DNA of 64,000 bases from Amycolatopsis cihanbeyliensis (GCF_006715045.1 NZ_VFML01000001.1:4184501-4248500); one strand, 5' to 3'. Counted from the first letter of the stretch, positions 26,278-35,384 are shown. Notes: a model not told the origin generated them from the letters alone. Program-made: numbers and translations.

Positions 26278-29200
26278 AGACTCCCGGAGCGCCCCTTTCC
26301 GCCACGGTGTCCACAGTGTCTACTGGGGACACGACGCGGTCCGGGAGAGGCCCGCTCGGCGCGCTGCCGGCCCTGTCGGCCGCGGCGCGCCGGGCGCTGG
26401 CCCTGACCGGCCTGCTCGCGCTGGCCAACGCGGCGGCGCTGGTGGCGCAGGCGTTCCTGCTGGCCTCGGTGCTCGCCTCGATCGTGGCGGGTGAGCCGGG
26501 CAACCTGGCTCCCCGGCTGGCCGCCCTGCTCGCGGCCGTGCTGGCACGGGCGCTGCTCGGCTGGGCGACTCGGGTGGTCTCCGCTCGCGCGGCCGCGGGA
26601 GCCAAGGAGGAACTCCGGCGACGCACCGTCGAGCACGCGCTACGGCTCGGCCCGGAGTGGATCGCCGCGAGCGGGCCGGGCGAGCTGACCGCGCTCACCA
26701 CCCGCGGCCTGGACGCGCTGGACGCCTACTTCACCAGCTACCTGCCCGCCCTGGTCACCGCGGCGGTACTCCCGATCGGCGCCGGTGCGGCGGTGCTGCT
26801 CGCCGACTGGCCGTCCGCGGTGATCATCGCGCTGACCCTGCCGCTGCTGCCGATGTTCGCGATCCTGGTCGGCAGGTACACCGCCGACCGCGTCGCCGGC
26901 GCCACGGACGCGGTGCACCGGCTGTCCGGACACCTGCTCGAGCTGATCCGCGCACTGCCGGTGCTCACCGCGTTCCGCCGCGCCGAAGCGCAGGCCGAGG
27001 CGGTGCGCAGGGTGTCCGACCGGCACCGCCGCGCCACTCTCGGCACGCTGCGGGTCGCGTTCAGTTCGGCCTTCGTGCTGGAACTCGCGGCCACCCTCTC
27101 GGTGGCGCTGGTGGCGGTGGTGATCGGGGTTCGGCTGGCCGCGGGGGATCTCACCCTGGCGATCGGGCTCGGGGTGCTGATCCTGGCGCCGGAGTGCTAC
27201 CAACCGTTGCGCGCGGTCGGCGCCGCCTTCCACGCCAGCGCCGACGGGGTCGAGGCCGTACGCAGGGTGGGCGCCGTACTCGCCGAACCCGTCGTGCCAC
27301 GGGGTACCGCCCGGCCGGGACGCGGCGAGGTGCGGGTGTCCGACCTGCGGGTGCACCGGCGCGACGGCTTCGCCCCGGACGGGGAGTCCCTCACTCTCCG
27401 GCCGGGTTCCACCGCCTGGCTGCGCTCGCCGAGCGGCGCGGGCAAGTCCACCACCCTCGCGGTGCTGCTCGGCTTCGCCAGGCCCGCGGGTGGCACGGTC
27501 ACCATCGACGGCGTCCCACTGGACGAAGTCGATATGTCGATCTGGCGCCGGTCGGTGGCCTGGCTCCCGCAGTCACCCACCTTCACCGGCGGCACCGTGC
27601 GCGCGGAGCTCGACCTCGCGGCCATCCGGCCGGTCTCGGTGGCCGACCGGGCAGCCGTGCTGGCCGCACTCGACCTCGAACACCTCGCCGGGGAGCGGAT
27701 CGACCGGCTGTCCACCGGGCAGCGGCAGCGGGTCGGCCTCGCCCGTGCCCTCCTGCGGGTGCGGCAGGGCGCCTGGCTGCTGCTGCTCGACGAGCCGACC
27801 GCGCACCTGGACGCCGAGCAGGCCGAGCGGGCGATGTCCGCGATCCGGGCGGCGCGGCGCCGTGGCGCGGCCGTGCTGATCGCCGCACACACCAGGACCG
27901 CCGCCGAGCAACCAGCCGCGCCCGCCCCGCTCCCGCCCGCCCGGCCGGGGGCGGCGGTGCCCGCACCGGCCATCGCGGCCCGCGCCCGGTTGCGGGAACT
28001 GCTCGACCGGCGCTTCCTCGCCGGAGCGGCACTGGGTGCGGCCAGCCTGCTCGCCGGGGTCGCGCTGACCGCGACCTCGGGCTGGCTGATCGCGAAGGCC
28101 TCCCAGCAACCGCCGATCCTCACCCTGACCGTGGCCGTCGTCGGGGTGCGCACGTTCGGACTCGCCCGCGCAGGCCTGCGCTACGCCGAGCGGCTGGCCA
28201 CCCATGACGGTGCCTTCCGGATCGCGGGCAGGCTGCGGGTGCGGCTGTGGCGGGACCTGGTGCGCCTCGGACCCGCGCGCACGCTGGGCCTGCGCCGGGG
28301 CGAGGGGCAGCGCAGGTTGGTCGAGGACGTGGACACCGTGCGCGACCTGCTGCCACGGGTGCTCACCCCGCCGCTGGTGGCCGCCGTGGTCCTGGCCGCG
28401 GCCGCGATCCTGCAGGCGGTACTGCTGCCCTCCGCCGGGCTCGCGCTGCTCGGCGCGCTGCTGCTCGGCGCCCTGCTCGCCCCGGCACTCGCCCTGCGGG
28501 TGGAACGAAGGGCGAGCGCCACCCTGGCCGGTGGGCGGCGGGAGGTGGCGGGCAAGGTTCTCGCCCTGTTCGACACCGCCGCCGAGCTGCTCGCCTTCGG
28601 CGCGGCCGACGCGCGCCGGGCCGAACTCGCCGGGGCCGATGCGCGGCTCGCTGGAGCCGCACGCAGGCAGGCACTCGGTGCGGGGGTCGCGGAGGCGGTG
28701 GTGGTGCTCAGCACGGGCGTCGCCGCCACCGCAGGCACCTGGCTGGCCGGGCGGGCGGTGGCGGCGGGCACCCTGGACCCCGTGCTCGCGCCGGTGCTCG
28801 CGCTGGTGCCGCTGGCCCTGGCCGAGGTCCTCGGCCTGCTCCCACCCGCCGCCCAGCAACTCGACACCCTGCGCGACGCGCACGCTCGCCTGCGGGAGTA
28901 CGAGCAGTGGCCCGTCCCCTCCGGGCACGAGCGGGCCGCGCTCAGCGGCGGCGGGGTGGAGCTGCGGGGTGTCGAGGTGCGGTGGCCGGGTGCGGACGGC
29001 GCCGCGTTGCGCGAGGTGGACCTGCGGGTGCCGCCCGGCAGCAGCGCCGCCGTGGTCGGGCCCTCCGGGGCGGGGAAGTCGACCCTGCTCGCCACCATGG
29101 TTGGGCTGCTCCAGCCGGAACGCGGCCGCGCCAGCCTGCCGCCCACGGTGGCCTGGGCCCCGCAGGAGCCGCAACTGGTGTCCACCACCGTCGCGGAGAA

Positions 29201-29594
29201 CCTGCGCCTTGCCGACCCGCACGCCACCGAGGCCGAGCTCACCGCGGCGCTGGCCACGGCCTGCCTGCCGGACCTGCCGCTGGACACCGTGCTGGGCAGT
29301 GCCGGGGCCGGGCTCTCCGGCGGGCAGGCGCAACGGGTCGGCCTCGCCAGGGCGGTGCTCGCGGCCAGGAACGCCGACCTGGTGCTGCTCGACGAACCCA
29401 CCGCGCACCTGGACGAGGTCGCCGCCAGCCGGCTGCGTGCCAACCTGCGCGGCGCGCTGGCCGGCAAGACCGTCGTGCAGGTCACTCACCGCCCCGAGGA
29501 GGCGGCGGACGCCGACCTGGTCATTCGGGTCGACCGGGGGCGAGCCGGGAAGGCTCACTACTGTGCCGGTAGATACCAATCCGATCGAAAGTAG
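26274..29594 (+). CDS. cydDC: Fused CydDC ABC transporter for cytochrome bd assembly
   Basis: Single polypeptide of 1106 residues holding both halves of the CydDC exporter, which exports thiols (glutathione or cysteine in E. coli) and is needed for cytochrome bd assembly. First half: six helices (about 35-300) and an ATPase domain with Walker A SPSGAGKST (about 388) and signature LSTGQRQRVGLARAL. A Pro/Ala-rich linker follows, then a second helix bundle (about 575-850) and an ATPase domain with Walker A GPSGAGKST (about 930), signature LSGGQAQRVGLARAV and Walker B LVLLDEPTAHLD. Fusion of CydD and CydC is known in actinobacteria. The start overlaps the cydB stop. Confidence 0.93.
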   Translation: MKTPGAPLSATVSTVSTGDTTRSGRGPLGALPALSAAARRALALTGLLALANAAALVAQAFLLASVLASIVAGEPGNLAPRLAALLAAVLARALLGWATRVVSARAAAGAKEELRRRTVEHALRLGPEWIAASGPGELTALTTRGLDALDAYFTSYLPALVTAAVLPIGAGAAVLLADWPSAVIIALTLPLLPMFAILVGRYTADRVAGATDAVHRLSGHLLELIRALPVLTAFRRAEAQAEAVRRVSDRHRRATLGTLRVAFSSAFVLELAATLSVALVAVVIGVRLAAGDLTLAIGLGVLILAPECYQPLRAVGAAFHASADGVEAVRRVGAVLAEPVVPRGTARPGRGEVRVSDLRVHRRDGFAPDGESLTLRPGSTAWLRSPSGAGKSTTLAVLLGFARPAGGTVTIDGVPLDEVDMSIWRRSVAWLPQSPTFTGGTVRAELDLAAIRPVSVADRAAVLAALDLEHLAGERIDRLSTGQRQRVGLARALLRVRQGAWLLLLDEPTAHLDAEQAERAMSAIRAARRRGAAVLIAAHTRTAAEQPAAPAPLPPARPGAAVPAPAIAARARLRELLDRRFLAGAALGAASLLAGVALTATSGWLIAKASQQPPILTLTVAVVGVRTFGLARAGLRYAERLATHDGAFRIAGRLRVRLWRDLVRLGPARTLGLRRGEGQRRLVEDVDTVRDLLPRVLTPPLVAAVVLAAAAILQAVLLPSAGLALLGALLLGALLAPALALRVERRASATLAGGRREVAGKVLALFDTAAELLAFGAADARRAELAGADARLAGAARRQALGAGVAEAVVVLSTGVAATAGTWLAGRAVAAGTLDPVLAPVLALVPLALAEVLGLLPPAAQQLDTLRDAHARLREYEQWPVPSGHERAALSGGGVELRGVEVRWPGADGAALREVDLRVPPGSSAAVVGPSGAGKSTLLATMVGLLQPERGRASLPPTVAWAPQEPQLVSTTVAENLRLADPHATEAELTAALATACLPDLPLDTVLGSAGAGLSGGQAQRVGLARAVLAARNADLVLLDEPTAHLDEVAASRLRANLRGALAGKTVVQVTHRPEEAADADLVIRVDRGRAGKAHYCAGRYQSDRK

Positions 29595-29642
29595 CCGATC
29601 TGTGCAGCCCGGAAACTCAGCTCGGTCCAGCTACTTTCGATC
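29583..29642. promoter_or_regulatory. Perfect 12-base inverted repeat at the end of cydDC
   Basis: GATCGAAAGTAG (29583-29594, ending in the cydDC stop) and CTACTTTCGATC (29631-29642) are exact complements separated by 36 bases. The spacing is long for a terminator and there is no T tract. The right arm lies 25 bases before the histidine kinase start, so it may be an operator pair or part of its promoter region. Confidence 0.45.
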
Positions 29643-29666
29643 TCCTTAGTAAACTTGTTGACACTG

Positions 29667-30812
29667 ATGGAACCGAGTCTTGCCGCGCGGGCACTGTCCG
29701 CGGCCACCGAGATCACCACCACCGCACTGTCCGGTGAGGACCCGAGCGCCGTGCTCGGCTCGGTGGTGCGGCACGCGGTCGAACTGGCCGGTGCCGACCT
29801 CGGGTTGGTCATGGTCCGGGCCGAGGACGGCGGGGTCGTGGTGGAGTCGGCGCATGGCCCGGACACCGCGGGGCTGCTCGGCCTCGAGCTGCCGACCGAC
29901 TCGGCCGCCGGCCGGGTCGCCTCGGGTGGCGAGCCGGTGGTCACCGAGGACTTCACCAGCGACCCCCGGACCTCTCCCTACGTCCCCGAGCGACTGCGGC
30001 ACTTCGGCCCGTTCGCGGCGGCCCCCTTCGGCTCCGGCGGCAGGCTGCTCGGGGCGCTCACGGTCTACCGGCAGCGCGGCGCCGAGCCGTTCTCCGCCAC
30101 CACCGTCGACGTACTGACCGCCTTCGCCGCGCAGGCGGGTGTGGTGCTGGCCCTTGCCGAGGGTGCCAGCGCGCGGCACCGGGTCACCCTGTACCAGGAA
30201 CGCGAACGCATCGCCCGCGAGCTGCACGATGTGATCGTGCAACGGCTGTACGCCGCGGGCATGCAGCTCGACCGGGTACGCAAGCGGATGAACACCCGGT
30301 TCGCCCGCGGCGACGGTGCCCGGCTCGGGGAGGCCATCGACCAGCTCGACCAGACCATCGACGAGATCAGGGGCACGGTCCGCGCGCTGCGTTCGCCCAC
30401 CCCGGAACACGCCGAACCACCCCGGACCGTGTCCACCGACCTGGCCGAGTCCGCCCGCGGCGAGGTACGCACCGCCGGCGAGCTGCTCGGGTTCCCGCCG
30501 ACCCTGGAACTGTCCGGCGAACTCGCCGACATCCCCGCCGAACGCGCCGACCACATCCGCGCCGCGCTGCGTGAGGCACTGTCCAATGTGGTCCGACACT
30601 CCGGGGCCAGCCAGACCAGGGTGACCCTGCAGCGCGACGCGGCCGGTCTCCGGCTGCGGGTACGGGACAACGGCTGCGGGGTGCCGCAGGACGTCGCCCA
30701 GCGCGGCCTGCGCCACCTCGCCGAACGCGCCGAGGCCGCGGGCGGCAGGTTCTACGTCAACTCCTCACCCAGCCTCGGCACCCTGGTCGCCTTCGACCTG
30801 CCGCTGGCGTGA
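29667..30812 (+). CDS. GAF-domain sensor histidine kinase (DosS/DevS-like)
   Basis: Cytoplasmic kinase of about 381 residues. One GAF domain covers roughly residues 15-165, then a HisKA_3 dimerisation domain with the phosphorylated His187 in ARELHDVIVQRL, and an HATPase domain with NVVRHSGAS and VRDNGCGVP. This order, without membrane segments, is that of DosS/DosT/NreB-type sensors; DosS has two GAF domains, here there is one, and a haem ligand cannot be identified by eye. The cognate regulator is probably the DosR-like protein at 34740-35384. ATG is used; two in-frame TTG codons lie a few codons upstream and no ribosome-binding site is clear. Confidence 0.88.
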   Translation: MEPSLAARALSAATEITTTALSGEDPSAVLGSVVRHAVELAGADLGLVMVRAEDGGVVVESAHGPDTAGLLGLELPTDSAAGRVASGGEPVVTEDFTSDPRTSPYVPERLRHFGPFAAAPFGSGGRLLGALTVYRQRGAEPFSATTVDVLTAFAAQAGVVLALAEGASARHRVTLYQERERIARELHDVIVQRLYAAGMQLDRVRKRMNTRFARGDGARLGEAIDQLDQTIDEIRGTVRALRSPTPEHAEPPRTVSTDLAESARGEVRTAGELLGFPPTLELSGELADIPAERADHIRAALREALSNVVRHSGASQTRVTLQRDAAGLRLRVRDNGCGVPQDVAQRGLRHLAERAEAAGGRFYVNSSPSLGTLVAFDLPLA

Positions 30813-30817
30813 AGGGT

Positions 30818-30835
30818 GCACGTCGGGTGACGTGC
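30818..30835. promoter_or_regulatory. Palindrome before the STAND ATPase gene
   Basis: GCACGT-N6-ACGTGC is a perfect interrupted palindrome six bases after the kinase stop and 59 bases before the STAND start. It has the form of a dimeric operator. A small hairpin at the end of the kinase transcript is the alternative. Confidence 0.35.
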
Positions 30836-30893
30836 CGACCGCTCGCTGCTAGCGTTCGTGGCGAGCGGCACACTGCGCGGAGGGGGATCGCGG

Positions 30894-33080
30894 ATGGCAC
30901 TGGGCACGGTGATGCTGGAGGCAGTCGTCGGCGAGACGGTGAAGCTGTGCACGGGGTATCTCGGCGGAGCCACGATCGGCGGCGGCAAGGGCCTGGTCGA
31001 CCGGCTGCGCGGCAGGCTCGGGACACTGCCACGGGATCCGGAACGCCTGCACGCCGTCCTGACCGAACGCGCCACCGACGATCCGGAGTGGTTCGCCGAC
31101 CTCGCCAGGCAGGTCGCCGAGCTCGCCGAGCAGCGATCCGGGACGGCGCCCGCCCCACCGGTCCCCTTCCGGGACTGTGACTGGTACCGCGCACACGTTC
31201 CGCTCGCCGGAGTGCACGTGATCGGCGGCCGGCCCGGCTCCGGCCGCACCGCACTCGCCCGGCGGATCGCCCTCGACCAGGCGCACCGGTTTCCCTCGGG
31301 CCGCGTCGAGGTGGACCTCGACCGGTACCGCGACGGCGACCAGCTACGGGTCGCCGACGTGCGAGTCCACATACTGCGGCGGCTCGGCGTCGAGCCGGAC
31401 GAGACCGACCCTGGCCGGGTCGAGGCCAGGTACCGCGCGGTCACCACCACCCGATCGTTCGTGTTGATTCTGGACAACGCGCGGGGCGCTCGGGAGATCG
31501 GCTACTTCGAAATCTCGCCCGCCAACCTCACCCTGGCCACCACCGACGAACTCGGCACCGACCTGCGCGCCGCCTACCCGTCGCACGTCACCCTGCACGG
31601 ACTCGACGACGCGGGCGCACGGGAGCTCCTCGCCGACACCTGCGGCCGGGAGGTGCTGGAGCGCGAGCCCGCCGCGACCGAGGACCTGCTGCGGCTGTGC
31701 GGAACGGCGGCGTACGTGCTCGGTGCGGTCGGCGCCAGTGTGGCCCGGCGGGCCACCGAGCCGGGGCCGGTCGCCGGCCTGCTCGCCGAGTACCGGGTCG
31801 AGGGCGTGACCGGGGCCGAGGACGTACTCGGCAAGTTCCTACGGGAGACCTTCGCCCGCCTCGATCCGGACACCGTGCGGGCCTGCGCGGTGCTCACCGC
31901 ACACCCCGGAACCGACCTCACCCCGGCAAGTGCGGGTGTCCTGCTCGGTCGCCCGGCCCGGCGGGTGGTCGACCGCCTGATCGACCTCGCGCTGTTGGTT
32001 CCCGTCGGCAACGGGCGTTACCGGCTCGACCCACTCGCCAGGCAGTACGCCGCGGAACTCGCCGCCGCGGACGAGGCCGCCGCGGCGTTCGAGCGGTTCC
32101 TGCTGTCCTATCGCGACACCGCGGTCGCCGGGGACCTGCACCATGCCCCCGGCCGGATGCGCCGCTACACCATCCCGGACGGGCTATCCTGGTCGCGTGT
32201 GGACGATCCGGTCGACTGGCTGGAGTCCGAGCGCGAGGTCATCGCCGACCTGGTTGCCGAGGCACACCGGCGCGGAAGGCACGAGGAGGTGTGCCAGCTC
32301 GTCGGCGCCTTCGAGGTGATGCTGAACAGCAGGGGACACTGGCGCCTGTTCGCGGCGATGTGCGAGTGGTACGTGCGCGGTGCGGAGGCGCTGCACGAGC
32401 GGGAAGGCCGGCCGGCGCTGCTGGCGCGGGCGTACGCCATGCGGGCGCGGGCGCACACGCTGGCGCGCTACTTCCCACCGGCGCGGACCGACCTCGACCG
32501 CGCGCTGCGGCTGGCAGGCGAGTTGCCGGTGGACCACCGCGGCAGGCAGCAGTGGGCTTCCATCCACGAGTTTCGCGGCAGGTTGGGAGAGGAGCAGTCC
32601 GACGCCGGCCTCCCGCCGACCTACGATCCGCTCGAGGAGTTCGGCCGCGCGGTGCGGATCGACCGGGACATCGGGGACGAGCGTGCGCTCGGTATCCACC
32701 TCAGGATGCTGGCCCGCGCGCTGGTCAAGGCCGGAAGGGCCACCGAGGCCCTTTCCGTGCTGGACGAGGTCGACGGGACCGGCACCGACGCCCGCAACCT
32801 CGCGCTCGGCAAGCTCACCCGGGTGCGGGCCGCCCTCGCCACCGGCCAGGTCCCGCCCGCCCGCGCCGCGCTGGCCCAGGCGGAAGCCGAGCTCGCCGCG
32901 GTCGCGACCCGGCAGTACTACTGGGAACTGGAACAGCTCGCGGCGTGGGTGGCCGCCGCCGAGGGGCGGCTCGCCGACGCGACCGCCCGGCTGGGCGTGC
33001 TGGTCACCGCGGCGATCCGGGTCGGCCACCCGCGGACCAACGAGTACATCGAGGAGCTGCGCCGCCTCAGCCACCCCTGA
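30894..33080 (+). CDS. STAND/NB-ARC-like ATPase with TPR-type C-terminus
   Basis: Protein of about 728 residues. After an N-terminal region of about 90 residues comes a nucleotide-binding domain with a P-loop-like GGRPGSGRTALARRIA (about 109-124) and a Walker B-like FVLILDNAR. A winged-helix part follows (about 320-400), then an alpha-helical C-terminus with TPR-like pairs such as EREGRPALLARAYAMRARAHTLAR split over about 500-720. STAND proteins are signalling switches. The invariant P-loop lysine is arginine here, so ATP hydrolysis may be weak or absent. The N-terminal part is not recognised. GGAGGGGGAT supports the ATG. The 3' end overlaps the convergent gene by 14 bases. Confidence 0.75.
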   Translation: MALGTVMLEAVVGETVKLCTGYLGGATIGGGKGLVDRLRGRLGTLPRDPERLHAVLTERATDDPEWFADLARQVAELAEQRSGTAPAPPVPFRDCDWYRAHVPLAGVHVIGGRPGSGRTALARRIALDQAHRFPSGRVEVDLDRYRDGDQLRVADVRVHILRRLGVEPDETDPGRVEARYRAVTTTRSFVLILDNARGAREIGYFEISPANLTLATTDELGTDLRAAYPSHVTLHGLDDAGARELLADTCGREVLEREPAATEDLLRLCGTAAYVLGAVGASVARRATEPGPVAGLLAEYRVEGVTGAEDVLGKFLRETFARLDPDTVRACAVLTAHPGTDLTPASAGVLLGRPARRVVDRLIDLALLVPVGNGRYRLDPLARQYAAELAAADEAAAAFERFLLSYRDTAVAGDLHHAPGRMRRYTIPDGLSWSRVDDPVDWLESEREVIADLVAEAHRRGRHEEVCQLVGAFEVMLNSRGHWRLFAAMCEWYVRGAEALHEREGRPALLARAYAMRARAHTLARYFPPARTDLDRALRLAGELPVDHRGRQQWASIHEFRGRLGEEQSDAGLPPTYDPLEEFGRAVRIDRDIGDERALGIHLRMLARALVKAGRATEALSVLDEVDGTGTDARNLALGKLTRVRAALATGQVPPARAALAQAEAELAAVATRQYYWELEQLAAWVAAAEGRLADATARLGVLVTAAIRVGHPRTNEYIEELRRLSHP

Positions 33081-34692
33081 TCCGCACGGCAAGGTCCCGC
33101 TCGCCGAGCCGAAGCGTGTCCACAGTGGGCAGATCGTGGCCGGATTCGAGCCGGACGCGGGCGAGGGAGGCAAGCAGCCGCGGATCGGCGCCGCCGTGTT
33201 GGAACTCCAGCGTCACCCCGCGCCCCTCCCTGGTGCGCAGCACGCAGCCCCGCTCGCCGAGGGGAGCCGACGCCATCCTGGCGTCCGGCCACTGCCGCAG
33301 CGCGTGCCGCGACCAGGTATCGAAGTCCGAAACGGACACAGCACTGTGCACGATCGTGGCGTTCTCCAGCTGGCGCAGCGTCGCCCGCTCCGCGTCCGCG
33401 GTGAGGTGGCGACTTTCCCAGTACGGCGGTGACCCGGTCGGCACGGCGGGAAACCGGACCAGCGTGACCGCTCCGTCCTCGGTGACCCGGCCGCCCACGA
33501 GATGCGCGGCGGCGGTCGCGATCTCCGTCACCGGCGCGTCCACCGGAGGGAAGGTGGGGGAGCCTTGCGCGGGCTCGAGCCCGAGCCGCCGGTACACCAG
33601 CCCGGCCAGCACCTCGGCGCACCGGCCGGAGTTCCGCACGACCCGCTCGACGATGTCACCGTGCGCGCCCGCCCGGTGCGTACCTATCGCCTGGTCGAGC
33701 TGCGCACGCAGGTCACGGTCCTGCTCCAGCCGCGTGGCCTTGCGGGTCAGGTCGGCCAGCGGGGAACCGGGCACCGTGGTGTCGGCCGGATCCACGCCGG
33801 TCGCCAGCAGCAGCGGTTTGTCCATGGCCGCGGCGTAGAGCGTGGCCGAGCCCTCGTCGGAGAGCACGCAGTCGGCGGCGAGCACGGTTGCCTGCCATCC
33901 TCGTTCCGGCGGGATCAGTGCCAGGCCGGCGTCGAGCGCGGGACGCAGCCAGGCGCGCACCTGCCGGTGGCCGTGCGCGGCCCACACGCCAGGGTGCAGG
34001 ATGGCCGCCACCTGGTACTCGTCGGCCGGGAGCTCTCCGAGCAGCCGTTCGGGCAGCCGTGGCCAGGTTCCGAACAGTGACCCCGGGCCCCAGGTGGAAC
34101 ACAGCACCACCAGCCTGCGTTCGCCGCTGCCGAGCGCATCGCGGTAGTGCGGAACCCGGTGGGCGGAGACCCGCATCCGGTCGTGGCACGGGTCGCCGAT
34201 CACGACCGCTCTTTCCTCGGCGGGAGGGCAGGCGGCCCGCAACTGCTCCCGCTGGGCCGGGTGCGAGAGCGCGATCGTGTCGGGCACGACGCGGCCGCCG
34301 CGGAGCAGGCGCTCCGGGTTCATCCCCGAGGTCACCCGGCCGCCGGGATAGTACTTCTGGTAACCGATCCCGTGCGGCACCAGCAGGATCGGCGCGTCCA
34401 GCTCGTGCAGGGCGTCGTTCTCGCTGGCCGCGATCGCCAGGTCGAACCGGGTGCCGCGGGCCTGCTCCCACGGGATCACCGGGGCGCCGAGCTCGCCGAG
34501 GAACTCCGGCACCCCGGCGGCGAAGATCGCCGGGCACCACGGGTCGTAGGTGTAGACGGCCTGGATCCGCAGGTCGGACTCGATCAACGCGAGGATGTCC
34601 AGCAACCTGGTCAACGTGGTGACCGTGCGCACCACCACCAGGACCGTGCGCTGGAAATCGATGGTGCGCCACTGCCGGTAGCGCTCGTCCAC
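33067..34692 (-). CDS. GT-B-like protein (CDP-glycerol glycerophosphotransferase-like fold)
   Basis: Soluble protein of about 541 residues with no confident family assignment by eye. The first 370 residues look like two Rossmann-type halves: RTVLVVVRTVTTLTRLLD at the start, HGIGYQKYYPGG in the middle, and LVVLCSTWGPGSLFG with VLSDEGSATLYAAAMDKPLLL. The latter pattern resembles the CDP-glycerol glycerophosphotransferase and related GT-B enzymes. The C-terminal 170 residues are unassigned. It probably forms an operon with the response regulator 48 bases upstream. GTG start with GGAAGG upstream. A run of ten C on this strand lies 24 bases before the start. Confidence 0.6.
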   Translation of the reverse strand: MDERYRQWRTIDFQRTVLVVVRTVTTLTRLLDILALIESDLRIQAVYTYDPWCPAIFAAGVPEFLGELGAPVIPWEQARGTRFDLAIAASENDALHELDAPILLVPHGIGYQKYYPGGRVTSGMNPERLLRGGRVVPDTIALSHPAQREQLRAACPPAEERAVVIGDPCHDRMRVSAHRVPHYRDALGSGERRLVVLCSTWGPGSLFGTWPRLPERLLGELPADEYQVAAILHPGVWAAHGHRQVRAWLRPALDAGLALIPPERGWQATVLAADCVLSDEGSATLYAAAMDKPLLLATGVDPADTTVPGSPLADLTRKATRLEQDRDLRAQLDQAIGTHRAGAHGDIVERVVRNSGRCAEVLAGLVYRRLGLEPAQGSPTFPPVDAPVTEIATAAAHLVGGRVTEDGAVTLVRFPAVPTGSPPYWESRHLTADAERATLRQLENATIVHSAVSVSDFDTWSRHALRQWPDARMASAPLGERGCVLRTREGRGVTLEFQHGGADPRLLASLARVRLESGHDLPTVDTLRLGERDLAVRIRGG

Positions 34693-34715
34693 CGGAACCT
34701 TCCGCCAATCAGAAC

Positions 34716-34725
34716 GGGGGGGGGG
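34716..34725. repeat. Homopolymer tract of ten G/C
   Basis: Ten consecutive G on the plus strand between the response-regulator stop and the GT-B-like start. Such tracts slip during replication and can switch expression when they lie in promoters or coding sequence. Here it would change leader length by single bases. Confidence 0.85.
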
Positions 34726-34739
34726 TACCGCTTTTCCCG

Positions 34740-35384
34740 CTACTCGCCACGCGGTGTCTCCCGGCGGGCGACCCAGGCCGCGGCCTGCGTCCTGCGTTGC
34801 ATCCCCAACTTGGCCAGCAGCGAGGTGACGTAGTTCTTCACGGTCTTCTCGGCGAGGAAAAGATGTTTGGCGATCTCCCGGTTGGACAGACCCCTGCCGA
34901 TCAGGTCGAGCACGCTGCGCTCCCGCTCGCTCAACGTGGCCAGCTCGTCGGTGGCCGGGCTGCGCAGCTTGTCCAGCAACTGCGCGGTGGTACGCGGGTC
35001 CAGCAGTGAACGCCCCGCGGCGACCTCGCGCACGGCATGCACCACGTCCTGGCCACGCACCTGCTTGAGCAGGTAGCCGGACGCGCCCGCCATGATCGCG
35101 CCGACCAGCGCCTCCTCGTCGTCGAACGCCGTCAGCACCAGGCAGTGCGGCGGATTCGGGGTGGACCGCAGCTCCCGGCACAGCGTGACCCCGTCGGTCT
35201 CGCCCTCGCCGAGCCGCACGTCCACCACCGCCACCTCGGGTTCGGTGTGCATGGCCATCGCCAGGGCCTCGCCCGCGCTGCCGGCCTCGGCGACGACCTC
35301 GATATCCGGTTCGTCGCCGAGCAGGTCCCGCAACCCGCGGCGGACGACCTCGTGATCGTCGACAAGCAACACCTGGATGGCCAC
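34740..35384 (-). CDS. DosR/DevR-like response regulator
   Basis: Two-component regulator of 214 residues. Receiver domain: Asp9-Asp10, phosphoacceptor Asp55 in VAVVDVRLGEG, Thr85 and Lys107. LuxR-type DNA-binding domain: LSERERSVLDLIGRGLSNREIAKHLF and a recognition helix LAEKTVKNYVTSLLAKLGM. The EKTVKN part is the same as in M. tuberculosis DosR, whose Lys and Asn there contact the GGGAC box. It should be phosphorylated by the GAF kinase at 29667-30812 and act on the DosR-type box before cydA. The upstream region lacks an obvious box for self-control. Confidence 0.9.
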   Translation of the reverse strand: MAIQVLLVDDHEVVRRGLRDLLGDEPDIEVVAEAGSAGEALAMAMHTEPEVAVVDVRLGEGETDGVTLCRELRSTPNPPHCLVLTAFDDEEALVGAIMAGASGYLLKQVRGQDVVHAVREVAAGRSLLDPRTTAQLLDKLRSPATDELATLSERERSVLDLIGRGLSNREIAKHLFLAEKTVKNYVTSLLAKLGMQRRTQAAAWVARRETPRGE

